NCBI GenBank assembly: GCA_947488235.1
Contig: CANLAQ010000005.1
Coordinates: forward strand, 18,357-82,356
Length of the DNA: 64,000 nt
From: Flavobacteriales bacterium
GTDB lineage: Bacteria; Bacteroidota; Bacteroidia; Flavobacteriales_D; Crocinitomicaceae
Direction of reading: 5' to 3'
Shown here: in pieces, positions 17,112 through 26,382 of the stretch
Numbering within the stretch: the first letter of the stretch is position 1
How the letters are laid out: each line of letters opens with the position of its first letter
Notes under the pieces: model-generated
Databases searched by the model: none
Seen by the model: only the letters and a program-made list of their open reading frames with translations
What the model was told of the DNA's origin: nothing
Program-made: the position numbers and the translations under genes

Positions 17112-17815
17112 CGTATGATTCTTTTTTCTGAATTGCTCATTAAATTACCTTGTCTTTGCGCTTCTTCAATAAATATTGACCTAAGGGTACTTGATTTAAT
17201 TTGAATAGATTGCGCCAATTTAAAAAATTGCATTTTATCACCTCCTTTGGCTAAATAATCAGAAGTGATAAGCCATACAAATTCATGTGTATCATTAAGT
17301 CCATTGATGCTTAACTTCCCATTTTCTAAACTTGCATTTGCGATTGGTTCTCCTCCACTTTGTTCTAAATAGTAGGCAATTTGAGGAAGAGCTGATACCG
17401 GTAGTTGCACCCACGCTACTTGATTATCAAAGGGCATAAGTTTAAATAGATCACCTACCGTAATAGCTCCTTTATTGAGTCCAGAACGCAAACCACCTGT
17501 ATTGAGAAGGCAAAAAACGGGTTGTGATAACCTTATATTTCTTGTTTCATGAGTCAACAATGCATCGGCACTCCAGTTCATTAAATTAGAGCAAGGCCGT
17601 TCAATGATAAAATCCACCTCACTATAAGCAATAACTTGATTCATTGATTTTGCAAGGGAATCACTGTAAGGTTTTATGAAACTTTGTAAAACCGAATCAC
17701 CTGAAATTTCCTTACTTATAGGAACAATGCTAGGCACCTGGTGCAACACCAAATGAGAAGAGCAAGCCCAAAGGCTTGCTCCTAATATTATAATATAAAT
17801 TTTATTTCTGATCAT
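17108..17815 (-). CDS. 5'-nucleotidase, C-terminal domain lipoprotein
   Basis: A 235-residue protein resembling the 5'-nucleotidase C-terminal (substrate-binding) domain. The signal peptide ends LGASLWAC, so it is probably a lipoprotein (Cys18). Family segments include CSNLMNWSADALL, LLNTGGLRSGLNKGAITVGDLFKLMPFDN and a late TSDYLAKGGDKMQFF. It lacks the metallophosphatase domain, which is encoded by the next gene; the two halves likely pair in the periplasm. Its start overlaps the endonuclease stop by 4 nt and its stop overlaps the metallophosphatase start by 4 nt, so three genes are translationally linked. Confidence 0.88.
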   Translation of the reverse strand: MIRNKIYIIILGASLWACSSHLVLHQVPSIVPISKEISGDSVLQSFIKPYSDSLAKSMNQVIAYSEVDFIIERPCSNLMNWSADALLTHETRNIRLSQPVFCLLNTGGLRSGLNKGAITVGDLFKLMPFDNQVAWVQLPVSALPQIAYYLEQSGGEPIANASLENGKLSINGLNDTHEFVWLITSDYLAKGGDKMQFFKLAQSIQIKSSTLRSIFIEEAQRQGNLMSNSEKRIIR

Positions 17816-20082
17816 TCAATGATGAAGGTGCGCATTGTAGAACCCAACTCAGTACTCACTTCAATAATGTATTGCCCTGATTTCAATTTACTACCATCTA
17901 ATTCTAACACAGGCTTGTCTATTTTTGATTCATCTGCAACAATACGGCCTTGAATATCTGTAATTTTATAGGCTGTAATATTCAATCCATTGACTTGTGC
18001 AAAAACTTTTCCTGATGATGGAACTGGGAAAACACTAAAGTTAGCTGATAATTTCTCGTTAATACCCACAGAACAATTTTCTGCTAAGTAACTCATATTT
18101 GCAAAACTAACATGGCAAACAAAATTCACTGAATCTATATATGGATTTCTGTTTCCTTGAAGATTGTAAATGTACTCTTGACGCGCAATTTCATAGTTAT
18201 CGGGTAAATCATTAAAATGCCAGTTTTTAAGTGAATTCTCATCTTGATTAGATGGAATAGACCAGTTTAAACTATTTTGTCCGTTGTAACAAGTTGCCAT
18301 ATAAAAAATAGCCCTTGCAGCATTTCCTTTTTGAATAGCTCTAGGTTCATATACAAGCTGTGTTCCGTTATAACCAACACTTCCTAATAGGTAATTAAAA
18401 ACAACACTACCTGTAATATCCATTAAAGGAAGATTACTTCTAGGCGTATTCGCATTGGTTAAGTTTGTAGGATAAAGATTGTGTTGGTCATTATATTCAT
18501 CTAACTCTGGATTGTCGGCAGGAAAACTAGGCATCCATGAATGACAGAAACTGTGCTCGCGTGAATATCCAACAGCTGTCCAGTCAAAAGGATCATTAAA
18601 CACTTTTCTTTCTCCTGAATAAACACAAGTAACATAAGATTGACCGTTGGTTGTATCTCTTACTTCAAACTGATTCATCAAAGTAGATTTGTAATTGAAA
18701 TAACTAATAGAGTTATGAGGGTTAATCAAAGCTGAAAGAGATGTAAGAAAAGAAGGCGAAGTCGTGGTAATCCCTGAGTAATAATTTCCTATGTTTAATC
18801 CAGTGCTTTGAACATTTCCTGTAGCTGGAGCAGTAGTCTTATAGTTTTCAAATCCAGAAGGTCCGTTTAAAGCATAAACAGAGAAATAATAATTTTGATT
18901 GGCAATAACACCTCTAGGTGTAAATGAAGTCCCTGATCCGATGTAAGCAACTTTCGCATCCCCAACAAGATCACCTCTCATATAGTGGGTTCCATCTTGT
19001 GGTACGCCTGTAATAGCACTGCCAGTTTTCCATAGAACGATATACTTTTCAGCATTTACCGCTGCAGTAAACTGTCCACCTACGGTATAAGGCTTGATCA
19101 GTGGAAAAGTTAAGTTACTTGCATTTGATGTCGGTTCTGTAGCTAAATTATCAGTTCCAACACCAATTAGATTAATGATATATGGATTTTCATTGCTATC
19201 ATCATTTCCAATATGAATAACTGCAAATCTAGAACCTGTTCCTGTTGGATTAAAGTTTAAAGTGTAGTTTTGATTTCCATTAGAAGCAACAGCACCTGCA
19301 GCAATTGATGTTGTATAATCACCAGCATTTGCTCCTGAAAAGGTGTATCCTGTAATATTTAAATTTTGTGTCCCTGCATTTTCAATGGTTATTGTATTTG
19401 ATGCCGTATTGCCAATTATATAAGAGTTATTGTTTAGTACTGTAGTGCCATTAATTTTCACATTAATTTCTTTTAAAGGTGCGACATAGGCTACTATATC
19501 AGCTAAATTTCTAGGAATTAATTGGTAATTGGTATTGAATTGCCCCAGCTCGCCCGTAATAGAAAGAGCACCTGTAGGAATGTTTGTCCCATCTATGTTG
19601 GTAGAACCGTTGATGCGTACATCAAATGAATTGGTTCCATCTGTAATTTGAACAGTTGAATTTCCAGTCGCAAAAACACCAGTTTGTACAAATGTAACAT
19701 TCTCAATTTTTACTAATTGTGCTTCTAATGCTTCTCCAGCACTCGTTATTGGAATAGTTTGTGGAATAATTTGGGTCGTTGGACCGTGATTTATAAAACT
19801 ATTGGTAGGAGAAATTTCTAACAATCCACTAAAATCAAATAAAACTCCAGTTGCCGTAATAGAATCCCCTCTTAGTACACTGCTCAAATTAGATCCATAA
19901 GCAGGAATTGCAGCAGTCCCATCCTGAATATAGCGAATATTTCCCAATTCGGAACCGTTGGTTACCACACCTGTAACAGTTACAGTTTGTCCAATACCCA
20001 TATTACGAGCATCTGAAATAGTCTGACTCGTTGCAATAAAACTGCTTATCGTAAGCAATCCAAAAAGTAAAATTCTCTTCAT
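17812..20082 (-). CDS. Secreted endonuclease I with T9SS sorting domain
   Basis: A 756-residue multidomain exported nuclease. After a signal peptide (1-20) comes an OB-fold-like region (about 21-200; VTVTGVVTNGSELGN), a choice-of-anchor D/Ig-like domain (about 205-310; GTGSRFAVIHIGNDDSNENPY), and an endonuclease I domain (about 430-660) with YSREHSFCHSWMP, DQHNLYPT and NQDENSLKNWHFND. The last 75 residues are a type A T9SS sorting domain (FSVFPVPSSGKVF, KSGQYIIEV), so the protein should be secreted or attached to the cell surface, where it would cut extracellular DNA. It lies 15 nt after the TonB-dependent receptor gene and overlaps the 5'-nucleotidase gene. Confidence 0.92.
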   Translation of the reverse strand: MKRILLFGLLTISSFIATSQTISDARNMGIGQTVTVTGVVTNGSELGNIRYIQDGTAAIPAYGSNLSSVLRGDSITATGVLFDFSGLLEISPTNSFINHGPTTQIIPQTIPITSAGEALEAQLVKIENVTFVQTGVFATGNSTVQITDGTNSFDVRINGSTNIDGTNIPTGALSITGELGQFNTNYQLIPRNLADIVAYVAPLKEINVKINGTTVLNNNSYIIGNTASNTITIENAGTQNLNITGYTFSGANAGDYTTSIAAGAVASNGNQNYTLNFNPTGTGSRFAVIHIGNDDSNENPYIINLIGVGTDNLATEPTSNASNLTFPLIKPYTVGGQFTAAVNAEKYIVLWKTGSAITGVPQDGTHYMRGDLVGDAKVAYIGSGTSFTPRGVIANQNYYFSVYALNGPSGFENYKTTAPATGNVQSTGLNIGNYYSGITTTSPSFLTSLSALINPHNSISYFNYKSTLMNQFEVRDTTNGQSYVTCVYSGERKVFNDPFDWTAVGYSREHSFCHSWMPSFPADNPELDEYNDQHNLYPTNLTNANTPRSNLPLMDITGSVVFNYLLGSVGYNGTQLVYEPRAIQKGNAARAIFYMATCYNGQNSLNWSIPSNQDENSLKNWHFNDLPDNYEIARQEYIYNLQGNRNPYIDSVNFVCHVSFANMSYLAENCSVGINEKLSANFSVFPVPSSGKVFAQVNGLNITAYKITDIQGRIVADESKIDKPVLELDGSKLKSGQYIIEVSTELGSTMRTFIIE

Positions 20083-20097
20083 GTTATTTTGTATTAA

Positions 20098-22848
20098 TTA
20101 AAATTGTAATCCTAGTGAAACATTAAATCTAAATCCTTGTCCAAACATAACTTGCGCAGATTGGGAATCAAAGTTATTATAAATTCCATTACCATTGTTA
20201 GTTGCATCTGCAATATAAACTGAATTTAAAATATTGGTAATCGATGCATTCATGATTAAAGTTGATTTTTCAAACGAATACTTGTATCCCGTGAAAAAAT
20301 TAATCAATAAATAAGAAGGCATCATCCATGATTCTCTACCTCCGTTAACACCTTGCAAAGTAAACGGATCAAAATTAGAATAATAGCGATCAAAGTATTG
20401 ACATTGCATTTTCACATAAAAGTTTTTGAATGGCTCATATCGAATAGATCCTGCAATGGCTGTCTGTGCAGCATCACCAACATGCACACCTTTCGCATCA
20501 AAACTGATATTAAGCGAATCATACTGAGGAATTATAACAGTTTTAGAGGAGTTCCAGATCCAATTTCCATAAGAAAACATCATGTCAGCGGTAACTTTCT
20601 TTGAAATATTATAAGCAAAATCAACCTCACCTCCCATGTGTACAGCATCCATTCCATTAATATTTACACGAATAGATTCTGTCGGATCATTGGGATCAGG
20701 TACCGCTACACCATAAGGAAAAGGTTTGTTCTTCCAATTGGTAGCGTAGGCATTGAAGTTAATTCCAAAATTTTTGTTCGCGTAATTCACACCACCTTCT
20801 GAAGCAAGTATTTTTTCATTCATAATTTCAGTAAAGAAAGCATTTGAATTGTTATCAATTACATTAGAAAATTGTGGAGTCCTGTTTAAATAACCAAGGT
20901 TTACATAACTGGTTAAGTTTTTATTGATTTTATAACTTAAACCACCTTTTACAGTAAATCCAGGTAAATATTTCCATGCAGTTTGAAAATAGGTCAACTC
21001 TGGAGAACTATTATCATAGGTTTTTCCATCATATTGCACCGTATCGCTTGCTCCAATTCTAAATACAGAGTCACCAATAGTCAAGACCTTTTTTTGAAAA
21101 TAATCAATTCCTTTATAACCACTTACTATTGCAGAAACATTCAAGAACATGGCCCATTTATCGCTTGCATACTCCGCTTGACCAAAAGCGCCAGCCCATT
21201 TCACCAATCCATCTCTATTCGCATTAAAGGCATTCTTTGCTATTTTATCACCTACTTTTTGCATAGGGTTGGCATCATTTTTATCAGCAGCACTAACAAA
21301 GTAATCTCCACCCAAAAGGTTCGCAACCGTTTGGTAATGACTTCCTTTATAATATCTTGCATCTATACCTCCTGAAATTTCTAATTTTTTAGAGTAAGCG
21401 TAGTTGAATTGACCCAAATATCCAGTCCAAAAGTGATTGTTGATACTGGATATTAATATTTGACTGGATTTAATTAATGTAGGAGAATAAATAGGATCTA
21501 CATTTGGTGTTCCAAACAAGGAATTCACTTTATTTACCTGTATCATTTGATCCCAATCGATTAAGTTGTTTGAATCTCTAAGTATGGCTGAGCTATTGAA
21601 AATACCCGTCCCTCCACCTCGTCCAACGGATAGGTATGCAATATTGGATATAGATAGTTTATCATTTACTTTCCAAAAATCTTTTAAGGTAACTTGTGGC
21701 TTGTTGTAAAAATTTAATCGTTCATTCAATATTTCTTGTTTACCATTGACCGTTTGATATCCCCAATGTTGGTTGTAACGGATTCCCATGTCTGTAAATA
21801 GTGCATTAGTATCCAAAATAGCCCCATTATTTCTTGCTTGAACGCTGTCCCAATATTGAATAGATTGATTATAGGAGCGTTGGCCATGATTTTGAGGAGC
21901 CATAAAACCAGAAAGTGTTAATAAATGCTTGTCTATTTTCTTTGAAACTTTTAAGTAACTAAAAAAACCTTGACTTGGTGTTCCATAAACCCAACCTGCC
22001 CCTTGTTTATATGAACTAGAAAAAGTGAGACCCCAACCATTCTTACTCATTCCAGTGTTGTAAGAAAAACTCGTTCGCAACATATTACCTGTGCCAAATT
22101 CTTGTTTAATGGTTCCTCCTTTACGGTTCCCAATTCCTTGTGTAATAATATTTATGGTTCCACCAATCGACGGCATGGCAATTTTTGTTGCCCCTAAACC
22201 TCGTTGTACCTGCATCTGTGCCGTAATTGCATCCAAACCAAACCAGTTGGACCAATAGACGGCTCCATTTTCCATATCATTTACTGGAACACCATCAATC
22301 ATTACCCCAACATTTCTTTGGTCAAATCCACGAACATTGATGCGTGCATCACCATCTCCGCCACCTTGCGTGGTAGCATAAACACCCGGAGTTCCGTTTA
22401 GAAGCATTGGTAAATCTCTTGAGCCTAATTCTTCAGCAATTTTTTGAGCGGAAACCTTGGTTACAGCAATTGGCACCCTTCCTTCTTTAACCAGATTGCC
22501 GATTACATTGATTTCTTCAAACTCCTGATTTAATCCTAAATAAATGTCTTTACTAGTAAGCTTCTTATCTATGGTTATTTCTAATGTCTTTGTCTCAAAA
22601 GTTAACATGCTCACACTTATGAAATAGGTTCCGTAGGGTAAGTTGGTAATTAAATACTCACCAGTTGAAGCACTTAAACTTTTTCCAATAATGTCTTTAC
22701 TTGAACCTTTTGTAAAAACTTGCACTTTTGCTCCAACTACAATTTGTTGGTTCGCATTATCGATAATTTTTCCACTGATACTTCCGCTGCTTTGCGCTAA
22801 GGTGACAATAGTAATTAAGGAAAAAAGTAGGGTGTAAAATATTTTCAT
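20098..22848 (-). CDS. TonB-dependent receptor with CarboxypepD_reg domain
   Basis: A 916-residue outer-membrane receptor. A signal peptide (1-19) is followed by a carboxypeptidase-regulatory-like domain (about 20-110; SGSISGKIIDNANQQIVVGAK), a plug domain (about 125-245; LPMLLNGTPGVYATTQGGGDGDARINVRGFD and VMIDGVPVNDMENG) and a 22-strand barrel ending in an aromatic residue (VSLGLQF). It imports a large ligand using energy from TonB/ExbBD. The clear operon with a secreted endonuclease and 5'-nucleotidase halves suggests that DNA fragments or nucleotides are the ligand; this is inference. No SusD partner is present. Confidence 0.93.
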   Translation of the reverse strand: MKIFYTLLFSLITIVTLAQSSGSISGKIIDNANQQIVVGAKVQVFTKGSSKDIIGKSLSASTGEYLITNLPYGTYFISVSMLTFETKTLEITIDKKLTSKDIYLGLNQEFEEINVIGNLVKEGRVPIAVTKVSAQKIAEELGSRDLPMLLNGTPGVYATTQGGGDGDARINVRGFDQRNVGVMIDGVPVNDMENGAVYWSNWFGLDAITAQMQVQRGLGATKIAMPSIGGTINIITQGIGNRKGGTIKQEFGTGNMLRTSFSYNTGMSKNGWGLTFSSSYKQGAGWVYGTPSQGFFSYLKVSKKIDKHLLTLSGFMAPQNHGQRSYNQSIQYWDSVQARNNGAILDTNALFTDMGIRYNQHWGYQTVNGKQEILNERLNFYNKPQVTLKDFWKVNDKLSISNIAYLSVGRGGGTGIFNSSAILRDSNNLIDWDQMIQVNKVNSLFGTPNVDPIYSPTLIKSSQILISSINNHFWTGYLGQFNYAYSKKLEISGGIDARYYKGSHYQTVANLLGGDYFVSAADKNDANPMQKVGDKIAKNAFNANRDGLVKWAGAFGQAEYASDKWAMFLNVSAIVSGYKGIDYFQKKVLTIGDSVFRIGASDTVQYDGKTYDNSSPELTYFQTAWKYLPGFTVKGGLSYKINKNLTSYVNLGYLNRTPQFSNVIDNNSNAFFTEIMNEKILASEGGVNYANKNFGINFNAYATNWKNKPFPYGVAVPDPNDPTESIRVNINGMDAVHMGGEVDFAYNISKKVTADMMFSYGNWIWNSSKTVIIPQYDSLNISFDAKGVHVGDAAQTAIAGSIRYEPFKNFYVKMQCQYFDRYYSNFDPFTLQGVNGGRESWMMPSYLLINFFTGYKYSFEKSTLIMNASITNILNSVYIADATNNGNGIYNNFDSQSAQVMFGQGFRFNVSLGLQF

Positions 22849-22865
22849 TAAAAGTTTTTTGCAAT

Positions 22866-22887
22866 AAAAAAGGCCGTTACCGACCTT
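22866..22887 (-). terminator. Intrinsic terminator or attenuator before the receptor gene
   Basis: On the minus strand AAGGTCG-GTAA-CGGCCTT forms a 7-bp stem (one G-U pair) with a GNRA-type loop, followed by a T run ending at 22866. It lies between the lamin-tail gene and the TonB-dependent receptor gene, so it ends or reduces read-through. Confidence 0.65.
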
Positions 22888-22908
22888 CTTAAAATTAGAT
22901 AATTTATT

Positions 22909-23967
22909 TTATTTCAGAATTACTCTACGAATCTCTGAACTTCCGTTTTTCATACTGATTTTCAAAAAGTAAACGCCTTTGTTTCCGTCCAATTCAAGTG
23001 TGATGAACGCTTTATTTAAATTGTTGTAAACCGCTACTTGCTGACCAAGAGCATTGATCAATTGAATTGATTTAACTTCTTGAGAATTTTTTAAATTAAT
23101 AAGACCAGTACTTGGATTTGGATAAACAACTAGTGCATGGTTTTCAGTTTCATCTATTCCAGCAGGATTACATAAACAATCATGAACACCCAAAGAATTC
23201 CAGTTTCCATCAAGAATAGGATTTCCACTTGTTCCAAATAAAGTATCTCCATTAGCATCTAATCTTACGATTACTGCAGGAATAGAGTCATATTCTAATA
23301 ATGGATCAAAGAAAGAGGGTTGCATAGTAACTCCTTTCTGAATCGTAGATTTACGAATCATGGAATGATCTTTTGTTATTAAAGTTCCCAAACCAGTAGA
23401 ATAAGGAAATTGACTAGACCAAGCACCATCATTATTTGCAGTACTTCCAGTCTCGTTTGCTGGATTCTCACCAATTTTTCCAACTAAATCAATAATTTGA
23501 AATCCAGTTACATTCGCTGCATTGATTAAAGTAGTTGCTGTAGCAGGTAAAGTTCCTTTTGCAAGCATTACTGCATCATTACCATTCCAATAAAAACAAT
23601 TAGAAACGGCATAGTCAGGACAATAGAATCCATCAGCTCTAGATTGTAAAGAATCCCATACTGGAGCTTCTTGTCCAACTCCAAGTGGATCTAATTTTTT
23701 TAAAACAGCAACATATACTGAATGTGGAGCAATTGTTCCAGATAATTGAATAGCATTTGCAACCGTCGCGATATTTGATCCATTAGAATAACGAGCAACA
23801 AAGAATTGACCTAAGTTTACTGCTGAACTTGTTGGATTGTAAATCTCTAAAGCTTTATTGTTTGACCATCCTTCAACATATTCAGAAATGAATATTTGTG
23901 AGCAGTTGGTTTGTGCAATTGCCGAACCTAATGATAATATAGTGAATAAGGTAAAAAGTGTTTTCAT
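22909..23967 (-). CDS. Lamin-tail domain protein with T9SS sorting domain
   Basis: A 352-residue secreted protein. The signal peptide (1-19, ending AIAQ) is followed by a lamin-tail (LTD) domain with CSQIFISEYVEGWSNNKALEIYNP and later NDAVMLAKG. The last 75 residues form a T9SS type A sorting domain (VVYPNPSTGLINLKN, KGVYFLKISMKNG). LTD proteins of Bacteroidota are frequently next to extracellular nucleases and receptors and may bind DNA or the surface matrix, although no enzyme activity is visible. A TATCTTTG box on this strand at 23997-23990 probably drives it. A terminator separates it from the receptor gene. Confidence 0.85.
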   Translation of the reverse strand: MKTLFTLFTILSLGSAIAQTNCSQIFISEYVEGWSNNKALEIYNPTSSAVNLGQFFVARYSNGSNIATVANAIQLSGTIAPHSVYVAVLKKLDPLGVGQEAPVWDSLQSRADGFYCPDYAVSNCFYWNGNDAVMLAKGTLPATATTLINAANVTGFQIIDLVGKIGENPANETGSTANNDGAWSSQFPYSTGLGTLITKDHSMIRKSTIQKGVTMQPSFFDPLLEYDSIPAVIVRLDANGDTLFGTSGNPILDGNWNSLGVHDCLCNPAGIDETENHALVVYPNPSTGLINLKNSQEVKSIQLINALGQQVAVYNNLNKAFITLELDGNKGVYFLKISMKNGSSEIRRVILK

Positions 23968-24107
23968 AATTTTCTTTATTTAATCCTAACAAAGATATAC
24001 TTTATTTTTCTAATTATTTTTGTGTTTTAGTTGAGGCACATTAATTTTTTATTACCTCCAAATTAAATAAACTAATTCTTCTACCTTCGTGATCTAAATT
24101 ATTTTTT

Positions 24108-26264
24108 ATGAAAAATTTACTTTTATTCCTCTCTCTACTGAGCTTTACCGTTTTTTCTCAAGACTTAAGTGTCGAGAAAATTTGGAAAAAATATGAATAT
24201 ATCGCCAAGGGAGTGGAAGACTTCAAATCAATGGCAGATGGAAACTTTTATACAAAAACAGATGAAGAGGGCTCTATCTTTAAGTATAGTATTTTAAATT
24301 CTGAGGATAAGGGAATTTGTATCTTAGAAGGTAAAACTCTGTTGTATAATGGAGTAAAGATAGCATACGATGACTTTGAATTTAACAAGGATGAAAGTAA
24401 AATATTATTTAAAACTTCCATAAAGAGCATTTATCGAAGAAGCTATTCTGCGGTGTATTATTTATATGATCTTAAAACTAAAGTCTTGCAAATTTTGGAC
24501 GATTCACACAGTCCGCAAACGCTTGCAGAATATTCACCTGATGGAAATTCAGTGTCTTATATTGCTGGTAATGATTTATTTGTTAAATATCTACCAACAG
24601 GTAAAATCACAAAACTCACTACTGATGGAAAACGAAATAAAATCATCAATGGAACCACTGATTGGGTATATGAGGAGGAGTTTAGTATCACTAAAGCTTA
24701 TTGCTGGTCGCCAGACTCTAAATATATCGCATTTCTAAAGTTCGATGAAAAGGAAGTTAAGGAATTCAACTTGACTTACTATAATGATTTGTACCCTGAA
24801 AATTATAAATATAAATACCCGAAAGCGGGTGAAGATAACAGTAAAGTTACTGCCCATATTGTTAGCGTTAAGAAACCAAGTATTCAGAACATTGATTTGG
24901 GTGAATATGAATATATTCCACGATTATCTTGGTCAGGCTCACAAAACAAACTCATTCTGCAGACTTTAAATAGACATCAAAATCAGTTGAAATATCATTT
25001 AGTTGATTTAACAGGTAAGTCTCTTGCTCATAAGGTTATTTATGAGGAAAATTCTAAATCGTATGTTGAAATCGATAATAATTTATTGATTTTAAAAGAT
25101 GGAAATTCTATTCTTCGAACCAGTGAAATGGACGGCTATAACCACATTTACCGTCTAGATTTTAATGGAAATTCCACACCAATCACAAAAGGAAAATGGG
25201 ATGTGATTGAAATGCTAGGGATAGATGAAAACACCAATACAATTTATTTCTCTTCAGCCATGTATGCTGCTATTTCTAAGACAATTCATTCTGTTTCTCT
25301 AGATGGAACAAATACTACTTTGATTAGTCCAAAAGAGGGTTATAATGATGCTTCCTTTACGACAGGGATGCAATATTTTGTTTTGTCACATTCCAATGCA
25401 AATACTCCCCCAGAGATTAGTTTGAACAAAAATGATGGTTCCTTTATACATTCTTTAGAGGATAATAATGACTTGAAGAAGAAATTGGCAGGAATGAATT
25501 TATGTAAAAAAGAATTTCTTTCTTTCAATGTAAATGGCTTTGACTTGAATGCAACTATGATGAAGCCCACTAACTTTGACCCGACTAAGAAATACCCAGT
25601 ATACATGACGGTTTATGGTGGACCTGGTCACAATGAAGTTACTGATGCCTGGGATGGTCAAGATTATATGTACCATCAACTTTTAACTCAAAAAGGATAT
25701 ATTGTAGTTTGTGTAGACCCGAGAGGAACCATGTATCGTGGCGCTGAGTTTAAAAAATCAACCTACATGCAATTGGGTAAGTTAGAAACGGAAGATATTA
25801 TAGCTACCGGAAAAGCATTACAGGCTTTATCTTATGTTGACCCCAATCGGATTGGAATAATGGGTTGGAGTTATGGGGGTTTTATGGCAACCCTTGCAAT
25901 AACAAAAGGTGCTGATGTCTTTAAAATGGCAATTGCAGTTGCTCCCGTTACCAATTGGCGTTATTATGATAACATATATACCGAACGCTTTATGCGCACC
26001 CCAAAAGAGAATGAAGATGGATACGATAAAAATTCCCCTATTAATTTTGTCGATCAACTGAAAGGAAAGTTTTTTCTTATTCATGGAGTGACAGATGATA
26101 ATGTTCATTTTCAAAATTCTATGTCGCTTATTAATGCGCTGGTTAAAGCAGATAAGCAATTTGACTTTTTTGCCTATCCAAATAAAAATCATGGAATTTA
26201 TGGCGGAAATACCCGCAATCACTTGTTTAATATGATGTTAGACTATGTGGAAGAAAATCTTTAA
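24108..26264 (+). CDS. S9 family prolyl peptidase (dipeptidyl peptidase IV-like)
   Basis: A 718-residue exported serine peptidase that removes X-Pro dipeptides from peptides. After a signal peptide (1-17) an eight-bladed beta-propeller region covers about residues 40-470 (WVYEEEF, a DPP4-like motif, binds the substrate N terminus through its Glu pair). The alpha/beta-hydrolase domain holds GWSYGGFM with Ser588, HGVTDDNVHFQ with Asp663/664 and KNHGIYGG with His695. Length and order match bacterial DPP IV. It is a single gene; a TACCTTCG box at 24082-24089 may be its promoter. Confidence 0.95.
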   Translation: MKNLLLFLSLLSFTVFSQDLSVEKIWKKYEYIAKGVEDFKSMADGNFYTKTDEEGSIFKYSILNSEDKGICILEGKTLLYNGVKIAYDDFEFNKDESKILFKTSIKSIYRRSYSAVYYLYDLKTKVLQILDDSHSPQTLAEYSPDGNSVSYIAGNDLFVKYLPTGKITKLTTDGKRNKIINGTTDWVYEEEFSITKAYCWSPDSKYIAFLKFDEKEVKEFNLTYYNDLYPENYKYKYPKAGEDNSKVTAHIVSVKKPSIQNIDLGEYEYIPRLSWSGSQNKLILQTLNRHQNQLKYHLVDLTGKSLAHKVIYEENSKSYVEIDNNLLILKDGNSILRTSEMDGYNHIYRLDFNGNSTPITKGKWDVIEMLGIDENTNTIYFSSAMYAAISKTIHSVSLDGTNTTLISPKEGYNDASFTTGMQYFVLSHSNANTPPEISLNKNDGSFIHSLEDNNDLKKKLAGMNLCKKEFLSFNVNGFDLNATMMKPTNFDPTKKYPVYMTVYGGPGHNEVTDAWDGQDYMYHQLLTQKGYIVVCVDPRGTMYRGAEFKKSTYMQLGKLETEDIIATGKALQALSYVDPNRIGIMGWSYGGFMATLAITKGADVFKMAIAVAPVTNWRYYDNIYTERFMRTPKENEDGYDKNSPINFVDQLKGKFFLIHGVTDDNVHFQNSMSLINALVKADKQFDFFAYPNKNHGIYGGNTRNHLFNMMLDYVEENL

Positions 26265-26382
26265 TGCTAATTAGATATTATTTTATTGTTTTTTCTGAAA
26301 AAATAAGACTTTGCCATAACAAAGAACAAATTTCTTTTCGTATTTTAGACCTTAGTTTTAAAAATGAAAAATAAAGTATAAA

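Noticed and set aside
20983..21375. Long frame on the plus strand opposite the TonB-dependent receptor
   Set aside because: It lies entirely within a clear receptor gene, has no domain match and no promoter, and has an unusual residue composition; it is a shadow frame.
26364..26381. Five-codon frame MKNKV ending 2 nt before the citrate synthase ATG
   Set aside because: Too short to support; AT-rich sequence produces such frames by chance, and no attenuator hairpin accompanies it.
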